Shown here piece by piece: positions 12,979-18,492 of a stretch of 21,635 bases of DNA. The translations under genes and the position numbers were made by a program. Every line of letters begins with the position of its first letter. Position 1 is the first letter of the stretch. The stretch lies in the IMG/VR virus record IMGVR_UViG_3300025914_000050, positions 1 through 21,635 of that record; one strand, given 5' to 3'. Source of the stretch: a virus. The notes below the pieces were generated by a model, which saw nothing but the letters and a program-made list of their open reading frames with translations, made no database searches and was not told where the DNA came from.

Positions 12979-13022
12979 TCTTCGGGTGCTGCTCAGACAC
13001 TCTAGGAACCGAGCTGCAGACT

Positions 13023-13127
13023 CTAGTGTACCGCATTCTCCGCTCGTTTGCGCAGCCCGTAGTCCACCAGAACGACCTCATCGTAGGGCTGTCGCCCACC
13101 CACCAGATCTGCCCGGCACAGACTACA
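13023..13127 (-). pseudogene. Orphaned 3' end of the Cas4-like nuclease gene
   Basis: Read on the minus strand from 13127, the codons give CSLCRADLVGGRQPYDEVVL, then VDYGLRKRAENAVH and a TAG. This matches the C-terminus of the intact nuclease gene upstream: 19 of 24 residues are identical between its residues 333-356 (13640-13711) and 13050-13121. At the DNA level the two differ mainly at synonymous sites. There is no start codon or ribosome binding site, and an in-frame stop precedes it. It is best read as the original 3' end, displaced when the HNH gene inserted. Confidence 0.85.
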
Positions 13128-13674
13128 CCCGTTCGTCTCTCTTCCAGCGCGAACCATTTATCTCTCGGTCTCGTGCCGCCCACTTGTTGACAGCGGCTCG
13201 TTGACAAGCTACGCAAATCTTTCCACCAGTTTTACTTAGTCTGAGATTATCCCCTGAATACAGGTGACCATGAGGGCAGTGAGTGATCTTGGCTGCTCGT
13301 TCTCTCTGAGCTTGACCGATTGAAGAACGGTGAGCACTAACGTTTTCTCCCCGAGGAACTGATCTTAGATGATCGCCTCGAACACAAAGTCTATGTAGGC
13401 AGCTCTCCCCACCCCTACACTTTTTGGGATCATGACACCGGTGATCAACATCCAACCCCAGTCCTGCAGCATCTATTCCTGTGTGAACAAAATGCGCCCA
13501 CTGGTGGGCACCCACCGTTACGTATTCTCCTTGCCAGGTGAAGCTGAACCTACCGTAACCGTGACTAGGTTTACCCGCCCATAGCCAACAGCCTTCAGTT
13601 TGCTGAACCTTCTTTCGGAATCTCTCGTCTAGAGCTACGACGAAGTCCGTAGTCAGCAAAGACAATCTCATCAT
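13123..13674 (-). CDS. HNH endonuclease inserted in the Cas4-like nuclease gene
   Basis: 183 aa from ATG at 13674 (GGAGG 10 nt upstream); the TTG at 13692 is an alternative. CWLWAGKPSHGYGRF near residue 29 and the core DVDHRCHDPKKCRGGESC (76-92, catalytic His 78) are visible. LCVRGDHLRSVPRGEN (96-111) completes an HNH_3-type domain. A second Cys/His module (CPHGHLYSGDNL then CVAC) follows. The first ~26 codons are read in another frame over the 3' end of the Cas4-like gene, and the stop lies exactly where the orphaned 3' end begins. Lower GC than its neighbours. Probably a free-standing homing endonuclease; activity inferred. Confidence 0.9.
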   Translation of the reverse strand: MMRLSLLTTDFVVALDERFRKKVQQTEGCWLWAGKPSHGYGRFSFTWQGEYVTVGAHQWAHFVHTGIDAAGLGLDVDHRCHDPKKCRGGESCLHRLCVRGDHLRSVPRGENVSAHRSSIGQAQRERAAKITHCPHGHLYSGDNLRLSKTGGKICVACQRAAVNKWAARDREINGSRWKRDERV

Positions 13675-14707
13675 AAGGAACTCTGCCTCCAACTAGATCT
13701 GTACGACAGAGTGTAGCATATTCACAAAAGGCACAGTGACTTCCGTACACAGGGATGCTGTCTTCTGTAGTGATTGTCTCAGCCCTGGCTGCCTGCTTAG
13801 AGGCGCTGATGACATGTTGTGAATACACAGAATACAGGAGCGGCTTCCGTGTAAAGCGAAACCACTTGTCTCGTTGACCGGCAAGCTCATCGTAGACCGT
13901 CTGGTCCATCACCAGCTCCTGCTCGCGGCACCACTCCCGGTAGGTGTAGGCGTCGAAATCTGTCGTGGACTTGGCCAGCCTGGGCGGTGCGTTTTTGGTG
14001 CCTTTGGTCATGGCCGGAGTAGCCGGTTTCTTGAACCGGGCGCGGGCGTACTCGACCGCGCTCGGCACCAGCTCCTTGTCACCCGACAAATTACGCAGCA
14101 CATCGGCCACGCCCCATGCATTGAAGTGGTTCTGCGAGTTGATCAAGTCTTCGATGGCAGAGGGCGTTTGAGGCCAGGACTGGTTGAGCTTCCAATCTCG
14201 CACCACAACCTGATCAGTCTCGGGATCGAGATACACCAGATCTGCCCGACCCGTAGCTTCGAGCCCGTTGGGCAGCGTACGAGTCCAGTCCAGCTCGACC
14301 AACAGCGGTCGGCCGAAGTCCTTGTCCACGTTCCCACTGTGATTGAACCGGATCCACAGATCCCACATGCGGGCCGAGAGCAGGTCGCCGTACTCCTCAC
14401 GCATGGCGTCCAGGTATTCGGACTCCTGCGCGATCTCCCACTCTTTCAAGGCATCAATGATGCTGTCAATAGTGGGCTCGGCCCAGACGCCATCGATGAC
14501 CTCGATCTGCTCGGGCATCTCCTGCAGGAGTGAGCCCCAGTACTGGCCCACGTTCAGCGACTGGGCCTGCATGACTGCATGCCAAGCGCTTCCCCGGAGA
14601 AGGGCCCAAGGCTTGGGGCCGGCAGGGCGCAGCCCCTCGCGATAGCGCAGGGAGAATCGGCGCTCGCACTGGGCCAGGGTTCCGAGGCTGGAATATGAAT
14701 ATCTCAA
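13595..14707 (-). CDS. Cas4/RecB-like Fe-S PD-(D/E)xK exonuclease
   Basis: 370 aa from TTG at 14707, overlapping the upstream stop (TTGA). The start SYSSLGTLAQCERRFSLRY carries Cys14. RGSAWHAVMQ (His43), TGRADLVYLDPETD and VVVRDWKLNQSW give the His, Asp and D-x-K of the RecB/Cas4 nuclease core. Cys325, 328 and 334 in HCAFCEYATLC complete a four-Cys Fe-S site with Cys14. Such phage enzymes resect DNA ends 5'-3' for annealing. With the Sak4-like ATPase and DUF669-like protein it forms a recombination set. The last ~38 codons (Cys334 onward) appear to be a substituted 3' end that came with the HNH gene; the native end is at 13023-13127. Confidence 0.88.
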   Translation of the reverse strand: MRYSYSSLGTLAQCERRFSLRYREGLRPAGPKPWALLRGSAWHAVMQAQSLNVGQYWGSLLQEMPEQIEVIDGVWAEPTIDSIIDALKEWEIAQESEYLDAMREEYGDLLSARMWDLWIRFNHSGNVDKDFGRPLLVELDWTRTLPNGLEATGRADLVYLDPETDQVVVRDWKLNQSWPQTPSAIEDLINSQNHFNAWGVADVLRNLSGDKELVPSAVEYARARFKKPATPAMTKGTKNAPPRLAKSTTDFDAYTYREWCREQELVMDQTVYDELAGQRDKWFRFTRKPLLYSVYSQHVISASKQAARAETITTEDSIPVYGSHCAFCEYATLCRTDLVGGRVPYDEIVFADYGLRRSSRREIPKEGSAN

Positions 14708-14931
14708 GAGCGCGCCTTTGAATAGTCCTCACCAGGGATCAGGTACTCCCAGTAGATAGGACAATCCCCGACGTTATCAGGATGGTCCTGGCCTATCTTG
14801 TTGTCGAAACGATACTGGGCCACTGAGTCCACGTATACCCAGGCTCGGTGTCGTTGGCTGTACTGCACCGTTTGAGGAAACCCTGGTCGGTTCAGAGGAT
14901 GGTCTTGCTTGAGAGAACCATCATTTCTCAC
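14704..14931 (-). CDS. Hypothetical 75-aa protein
   Basis: GTG at 14931 has a very strong AGGAGGAGAGAA ribosome binding site, better than the ATG at 14967, which lacks one. It overlaps the upstream small ORF by 11 nt and the nuclease start by 4 nt. The product is polar and aromatic-rich (VQYSQRHRAWVYVDSVAQYR; CPIYWEYLIPGEDY). No known domain. It is translationally placed to be made with the nuclease. Confidence 0.6.
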   Translation of the reverse strand: MRNDGSLKQDHPLNRPGFPQTVQYSQRHRAWVYVDSVAQYRFDNKIGQDHPDNVGDCPIYWEYLIPGEDYSKARS

Positions 14932-15076
14932 TTCTCTCCTCCTCTGGCACAGGAACTGAAACCGCATATTCGGTTTTAGTTTTTACGACTGTCTCTTTGC
15001 CTGAAGCTATCAACTCTTCAGTCACCTCTACCGTCTTTTTACAGACAGAATTGAGACATTCGATTTCTTCGGTCAT
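14921..15076 (-). CDS. Small acidic 51-aa protein
   Basis: ATG at 15076 with a GGGAAAG ribosome binding site; ends in TGA inside the next gene. MTEEIECLNSVCKKTVEVTE, then a Lys/Thr/Val stretch and an acidic PVPEEERSEK end. Two Cys four residues apart could bind metal. Without it the stretch 14932-15088 would be empty, and its reading frame explains the strong ribosome binding site overlap of the next gene. Function unknown. Confidence 0.5.
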   Translation of the reverse strand: MTEEIECLNSVCKKTVEVTEELIASGKETVVKTKTEYAVSVPVPEEERSEK

Positions 15077-15088
15077 CTTCAGCTTTCC

Positions 15089-15334
15089 CTAATCGCGCGG
15101 CTGGCCGAAAGCATCCGGCTCTTTCTTCCCTTGACCGCCCTTTCGAGCGTCCATCGTCTCAAGGATGTGGGGCAGCTTGCCATTGAACTCGGATCGGTCC
15201 AGGAGCCACTGACCATTGCGACCGGGCAACTGAGTCGTTTCAGTCAGCCAGCCCTCAGCGATCCAGCGGCGGATGCAAGCCTTGGAGCGGTCTGCCTGGT
15301 GGGCAGCCTCGCTCAAAGTAATGACGTTGTCCAT
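15089..15334 (-). CDS. Excisionase/MerR-like HTH DNA-binding protein
   Basis: 81 aa from ATG at 15334 with a strong AAGGAGAGACG ribosome binding site. Residues about 5-50 (ITLSEAAHQADRSKACIRRW, then WLTETTQLPGRNGQWLLDRSEF) form the winged helix-turn-helix of excisionase and MerR-type regulators. The rest is a basic, Gly/Lys-rich tail. These proteins bind short repeats to control recombination directionality or transcription. No integrase is in the window, so the partner is unknown. A palindrome just upstream of its ribosome binding site could be its own operator. Confidence 0.8.
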   Translation of the reverse strand: MDNVITLSEAAHQADRSKACIRRWIAEGWLTETTQLPGRNGQWLLDRSEFNGKLPHILETMDARKGGQGKKEPDAFGQPRD

Positions 15335-15344
15335 CGTCTCTCCT

Positions 15345-15372
15345 TGTAGTAGTTACTACTCAGAGTGTAGCA
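15345..15372 (-). promoter_or_regulatory. Putative extended -10 and palindromic operator before the HTH gene
   Basis: TGCTACACT (15372-15364, minus strand) is an extended -10 matching TGTTACACT before terS. Immediately downstream, covering the expected transcription start, is the palindrome GTAGTA-GT-TACTAC (within 15345-15361). This is a plausible autoregulatory site for the HTH protein. Confidence 0.4.
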
Positions 15373-15376
15373 CAAA

Positions 15377-15829
15377 CTAATATAGCCCGGCTGCACGTAG
15401 GTTTCTTGCCCTAGTCTCTACAGCCTGTCGGCTACGTCCCAGCTTAAAGGCTACCTCTGCGTACGGCAGCCCGGAAAAAACCACAGAGTCTTCGTACAGG
15501 GTCCAAGGCTCCCCACGCCTAGTCGATAGCTCACGTATTTTACTATCTTTCACCTTCTTTCTGAAGGCATATAAATGCCCCGACTGTTGAACGCTTGGAG
15601 CTGTCTTTCTTAGCTGACCGATACGATATTTTTCTTCTGGAGATAAGTTCGCCCACCTAGTCCGACTGTAAGTGGCTATCTTATCTACATTAGCCGATCG
15701 GTACTTTTGTGTCCTAATTCTGGAATTAACTCTCTTGACCTCGCACCAGTCACAGGAGCAGCCTGGCGTAGCTCCTTTGTTTCTACCGCCTGTACACTTC
15801 TTTTCTTTACCTTTTGCAGAAACAGTCAC
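15377..15829 (-). CDS. Putative DNA-binding protein with zinc cluster and Myb/SANT-like C-terminus
   Basis: 150 aa from GTG at 15829, overlapping the upstream stop (GTGA). The N-terminus has Cys12, 24, 26 and 29 (KKCTGG ... GCSCDWCEVKR), a likely zinc site. The middle is very basic and Tyr/Arg-rich. The C-terminus (EPWTLYEDSVVFSGLPYAEV, then FKLGRSRQAVETRARNLRAA) resembles a Myb/SANT or HTH fold used to read DNA. The gene is clearly less GC-rich than its neighbours, with a codon choice like the HNH genes, suggesting transfer. It may be a relative of homing-endonuclease proteins without a visible catalytic motif, or a regulator. Not firmly assigned. Confidence 0.7.
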   Translation of the reverse strand: MTVSAKGKEKKCTGGRNKGATPGCSCDWCEVKRVNSRIRTQKYRSANVDKIATYSRTRWANLSPEEKYRIGQLRKTAPSVQQSGHLYAFRKKVKDSKIRELSTRRGEPWTLYEDSVVFSGLPYAEVAFKLGRSRQAVETRARNLRAAGLY

Positions 15830-16332
15830 TTGGATCGGCTCCGCTCCAGCCGAGAGAAGTGAACACGTACGGCCTTCAGAGCCTCACTATTCAAATCCAC
15901 TCCCTTAGCTGCACACAAAGCTTTGAGGCTAGCTAATTCTCCGTGGTTCAGTTCCAAGTGCAAGAAGGCAGGAGCCGAAGGCTTGACCCGAGTGTGCGCT
16001 CGAACAACAGTATCCTGAAGTTTGGCCATCTCGACAGGTACCCCATTATTCTTCTGCCGTGCCAGCAAATACACCACGGTCGGCCCCACGCCTGCCAGCG
16101 CCACGATCTTCTGCGCCTTCATGCCCTCATCCAACAGGGCATAGACCACGTTTGCGGTCAGCGCACCAGCCAGCCGCACGCCAGCCATGCGATCTGCCCA
16201 GGCCTGGCCAAACGTGTCGTAGCCCAGGGGCTCCCACGCCTTCGCCTCGATGATCTGGATGAGCACCTTCTCGGCATTAACGAACGACTCGCGAAGCGAG
16301 GACCAGAGGGCTTCGGCTTGCGACTGCTTCAT
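15826..16332 (-). CDS. Hypothetical 168-aa protein, HTH-like centre
   Basis: ATG at 16332, 1 nt after the TAA of the upstream gene. KAWEPLGYDTFGQAWADRM, then a long helical stretch with GMKAQKIVALAGVGPTVVYL, resembles ParB-like or KorB-type helix-turn-helix regions of actinophage proteins. The C-terminal part (HGELASLKALCAAKGVDLNS) looks like a ribbon-helix-helix or dimerisation tail and ends in basic residues. DNA binding is plausible; no family can be named with confidence. It overlaps the next gene downstream by 4 nt. Confidence 0.7.
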   Translation of the reverse strand: MKQSQAEALWSSLRESFVNAEKVLIQIIEAKAWEPLGYDTFGQAWADRMAGVRLAGALTANVVYALLDEGMKAQKIVALAGVGPTVVYLLARQKNNGVPVEMAKLQDTVVRAHTRVKPSAPAFLHLELNHGELASLKALCAAKGVDLNSEALKAVRVHFSRLERSRSK

Positions 16333-16333
16333 C

Positions 16334-16519
16334 TTACTTCTCCTTCGTAGACGGTTCAGACGTGAGATGCCAGTGGGAGCAACTGTCGCAGCGATAGCTG
16401 CGGATCAGGCGTTTACCCTGGCGTACGCCGTTGCGGCGCAGCCGGCGCATCTCGGACTCGGCCGCAGTACGACTCCAGTAACCGCGCTTGCCCGACCACG
16501 GGCACTCGGACTCGTACAT
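16334..16519 (-). CDS. Small basic zinc protein, 61 aa
   Basis: ATG at 16519 with an AGGAGAT ribosome binding site; the longer frame to 16621 runs into the secreted-protein gene. MYESECPWSGKRGYWSRTAA, a run of Arg-rich helix and the ending YRCDSCSHWHLTS form a pattern seen in many tiny actinophage proteins. One Cys near the start plus C-x2-C and His near the end could hold zinc. The overall charge is strongly basic, so nucleic-acid binding is likely but unproved. Confidence 0.75.
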   Translation of the reverse strand: MYESECPWSGKRGYWSRTAAESEMRRLRRNGVRQGKRLIRSYRCDSCSHWHLTSEPSTKEK

Positions 16520-16532
16520 AGCAACAGATCTC

Positions 16533-17261
16533 CTAAGGTAGTTGGTAACGAAGGACGTACTTAGCTTTGCCCTCGAAGGCAACGTATGCAGTCTTGTCCA
16601 CCACAACCACGCCCTCAGCATGGCTGGGGATTGAGTACACAGTCGAGCCTACGGTCAGGCGACCGCCCCCGGACGTGAAGACACCTCCGGGAGCAACGCC
16701 TTGAGTGTTGTCCGGAACGATGACGTAGTCCAGGGCGCTAAGTAAGCCCGTTTTCTGATCGACATCGAACCGATACATTCTCGAACCTTCACCCATGCCG
16801 TGGTGACCGGCCAGAAGCTGATCATCGTCCGCCGTCATGAATGAGGCGAACTGCCATGGAGCCAGTTCCTGCAACCCCCGCGCTTTGACGTAGGTCGGGT
16901 GCTTGGTGAGCTTCAGGTCCGCCACCCGGTAGCGACGAACGGTGTCGTGGTTCGGCGTATCCGCGTTCTGAACGTAGAGCCACTTGCCCACCACGGCGAT
17001 CCCACCGGCGTGGGTGGGAGCGATCGAAACCTGGCCCAGGATCTTACCGTTCAGGTCCAGTTCTACCAGGCGAGTGTTGAAACCGGGCTTGTACTCAGCC
17101 ATCACCACGTGATTACCCAGCATCGTCATTCCCTGCGGCGTGAAGCCGGCCGACAGGTTGGGCGTGGCCCACGCGTTGGTTTCCTTCAGCGAAGCCGCCT
17201 CAGCAGGCGCAGCGCTCATCATGCCGAGAGCCACGACCAGTGGAAGGAGGTATCGCTTCAT
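16533..17261 (-). CDS. Secreted beta-propeller-like protein
   Basis: 242 aa from ATG at 17261. Residues 1-22 are a clear signal peptide (MKRYLLPLVVALGMMSAAPA, then an Ala-x-Ala site). No sorting signal or membrane anchor is present at the C-terminus, so it should be released or loosely associated. The mature part consists of repeated beta-strand units: GFTPQGMTMLGNHVVMAEY, HAGGIAVVGKWLYVQN, DTQGVAPGGVF and HAEGVVVVDKTAYVAFEG. Each has a hydrophobic strand followed by a turn, as in beta-propeller blades. No catalytic motif recognised. It is the last gene before the divergence region and has its own promoter candidate. Function unknown; a host-surface or extracellular role is inferred from export. 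Confidence 0.82.
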   Translation of the reverse strand: MKRYLLPLVVALGMMSAAPAEAASLKETNAWATPNLSAGFTPQGMTMLGNHVVMAEYKPGFNTRLVELDLNGKILGQVSIAPTHAGGIAVVGKWLYVQNADTPNHDTVRRYRVADLKLTKHPTYVKARGLQELAPWQFASFMTADDDQLLAGHHGMGEGSRMYRFDVDQKTGLLSALDYVIVPDNTQGVAPGGVFTSGGGRLTVGSTVYSIPSHAEGVVVVDKTAYVAFEGKAKYVLRYQLP

Positions 17262-17331
17262 GGACAGACCTTACTACGAACCATGCAGTGCTTGTCAAGA
17301 GCTTCAGGAGGAGGCCAATCGCGATTCGTGA
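17260..17331 (+). CDS. Possible 23-aa CxxC micro-ORF on the opposite strand
   Basis: On the plus strand a perfect AAGGAGGT (17244-17251) sits 8 nt before ATG 17260, opening MDRPYYEPCSACQELQEEAN and three more residues before TGA. The CSAC pair and acidic tail resemble tiny zinc-type phage peptides. Its start overlaps head-to-head with the start of the secreted-protein gene, whose Leu-Leu codons on the other strand also create the Shine-Dalgarno-like string. It may be the first gene of the rightward operon or a coincidence. Confidence 0.35.
   Translation: MDRPYYEPCSACQELQEEANRDS
17268..17298 (-). promoter_or_regulatory. Putative promoter of the secreted propeller-like gene
   Basis: Minus strand TTGACA (17298-17293) is a perfect -35. 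TAGTAA follows after 16 nt and TAAGGT (17273-17268) after 19 nt. TAAGGT is the same -10 string as in the collagen-like gene promoter. With TAAGGT, transcription would begin at the ATG, giving a leaderless mRNA. Confidence 0.5.
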
Positions 17332-17350
17332 GTCGGGGAGATGGCCTGTG
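17330..17350. repeat. Left arm of 21-bp inverted repeat
   Basis: Begins GAGTCGGGGAGATGGCC and is the reverse complement, with one mismatch in 21, of 17472-17492. The arms enclose 121 bp of AT-rich DNA. The outer GAGTCGGG element also occurs inverted at 17509-17516. Confidence 0.85.
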
Positions 17351-17471
17351 CGTGAAACAGTCCCGAGAGTAACAGACAGTAGTCATATGTACTTATAATA
17401 ATTACAGAGAGTGATATAGAGATACCGTTATATAGAGTCCTCACGCTTACAGCACGATTTTTATCCCGATA

Positions 17472-17492
17472 CACAGGCCACCTCCCCGACTC
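17472..17492. repeat. Right arm of 21-bp inverted repeat
   Basis: Starts CACAGGCCACCTCCCCG and pairs with 17330-17350 with a single mismatch. It is followed at 17509 by another copy of its outer CCCGACTC end, so a protein that reads this 8-mer would have three sites here. Confidence 0.85.
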
Positions 17493-17542
17493 ATAGTCGC
17501 AACTCGATCCCGACTCGGATTCACGCTCACGCTCAGACCGGG

Positions 17543-17570
17543 TTGACTGGGACTACAGACCTGCTAACCT
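17543..17570 (+). promoter_or_regulatory. Putative promoter of the rightward replication operon
   Basis: TTGACT (17543-17548), 16 nt, TAACCT (17565-17570) fits TTGAC-N16-TAnnnT. Transcription would start near 17577, about 28 nt before the primase GTG, leaving room for the GGAGGA ribosome binding site at 17595-17600. Confidence 0.5.
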
Positions 17571-17604
17571 GAGGCTTCCGCCTCACTCATGTCCGGAGGA
17601 CCGA

Positions 17605-18492
17605 GTGTCTCTGCTCAACGAAGCTCTGCGCCTCACCGACTGGTTTGATGTGTTCCCTCTGGGGCCGGGCGGCAAGCCCCTGGCCAACTGCGATAACTGC
17701 TCTCGCAGCGGGGGCAACACCTGCCCCACTCCCGAGGCCATGGAGAAGTGTAAGTGTGACTACTGTCACTCGTACTACCGGGCTGCCGGAGCTGACAAGT
17801 GGCGGGAGATCCGCTGGCCCGAAACAGCCCTCATCGGCATCCGCACCGGCCGTGGCTTCGTGGTGGTGGACTTCGACAAGCACGGCACTCACGACGGAAC
17901 CGACACATTCAATCGATGGCGAGACGAGGGCTTGCTGCGCAGCACCTGGACCGCGCACACCGGCGGTGATGGCCTGCACTTCTACTACGCACTACCCGAG
18001 GGTATCGAGATCCGCAACGGCCAGCCCCAGGGCACTGTGGGAGTGGACATCAAGGGCGACGGAGGTTACGTGGTGTCTCCTCCCAGTCAGAAGAGGAGCT
18101 GCGCGGGAGTCTACTCCTGGCACCCTAACCATGCGCCGGGGGACCGCACCATGGCTCCGATTCATCCGGCTCTGTTAGAAGCGATCGTGTCTCGCCCGGA
18201 ACGACGCGCTCCGTCCATTGAGCGCATGACCGACCGTACCGCTACGCTGAACCTGTTCTACTGGTTCATGAACACCTTCCCGATGGGCGGCGGCAACCGC
18301 AACAACTACCTCTTCCAGGCCTCTTGCGTGGCCGGTGAGTGCGTTGAGCTGGGCTTCCTAGGCGAGGGCGCAGCGATTGATCTGCTGAAGGAAACGGCGC
18401 GCGACGCAGGTCTACGTGACGGAGAGACCAGAGCTACCATCGCCTCCGGAATCAACCGTGGGGTCAATAACATTCGAGGGATCGCTCAGTGA
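17605..18492 (+). CDS. PrimPol-type bifunctional DNA primase/polymerase
   Basis: 295 aa from GTG at 17605 with a GGAGGA ribosome binding site. This is the primase-polymerase fold of phage and plasmid replication proteins, which makes primers for DNA synthesis. FVVVDFDKH gives the D89-x-D91 metal pair, HTGGDGLHFYY gives H125 as the s-x-H motif, and VDIKGDGGYVVSPPS carries the third acidic residue and the nucleotide-binding loop. Cys29, 32, 40, 49, 51 and 54 form a Cys-rich insertion before the core, likely a zinc module. The next gene overlaps by 4 nt and supplies a P-loop ATPase, so primase and helicase are split between two proteins here. Confidence 0.92.
   Translation: MSLLNEALRLTDWFDVFPLGPGGKPLANCDNCSRSGGNTCPTPEAMEKCKCDYCHSYYRAAGADKWREIRWPETALIGIRTGRGFVVVDFDKHGTHDGTDTFNRWRDEGLLRSTWTAHTGGDGLHFYYALPEGIEIRNGQPQGTVGVDIKGDGGYVVSPPSQKRSCAGVYSWHPNHAPGDRTMAPIHPALLEAIVSRPERRAPSIERMTDRTATLNLFYWFMNTFPMGGGNRNNYLFQASCVAGECVELGFLGEGAAIDLLKETARDAGLRDGETRATIASGINRGVNNIRGIAQ

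Larger units (their letters stand above)
17332..17604. other. Gene-free divergence region, candidate replication origin or control region
   Basis: This 273-bp stretch holds no accepted gene. It lies between the leftward and rightward gene blocks and next to the primase operon. The centre (about 17371-17470) is AT-rich, with ATAATAATTA and several TATAGAG-type strings and a TATAAT at 17394-17399. It is bounded by the 21-bp inverted repeats. To the right are further CCCGACTC copies (17485-17492, 17509-17516), a doubled CACGCT, and a promoter candidate. An origin with an unwinding element, or an operator region, both fit; neither is proved. Confidence 0.5.

Noticed and set aside
12944-13216. Minus-strand 90-codon ORF after the HNH gene
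   Set aside because: It reads the orphaned nuclease 3' end in the wrong frame. A short RDKWF match to the nuclease (also followed by different sequence) is probably chance.
13128-13740. Group I intron or intein hosting the HNH gene
   Set aside because: The nuclease frame continues without interruption to its own stop with a full C-terminus, and the downstream copy duplicates that C-terminus. An intron would split the gene, not duplicate its end.
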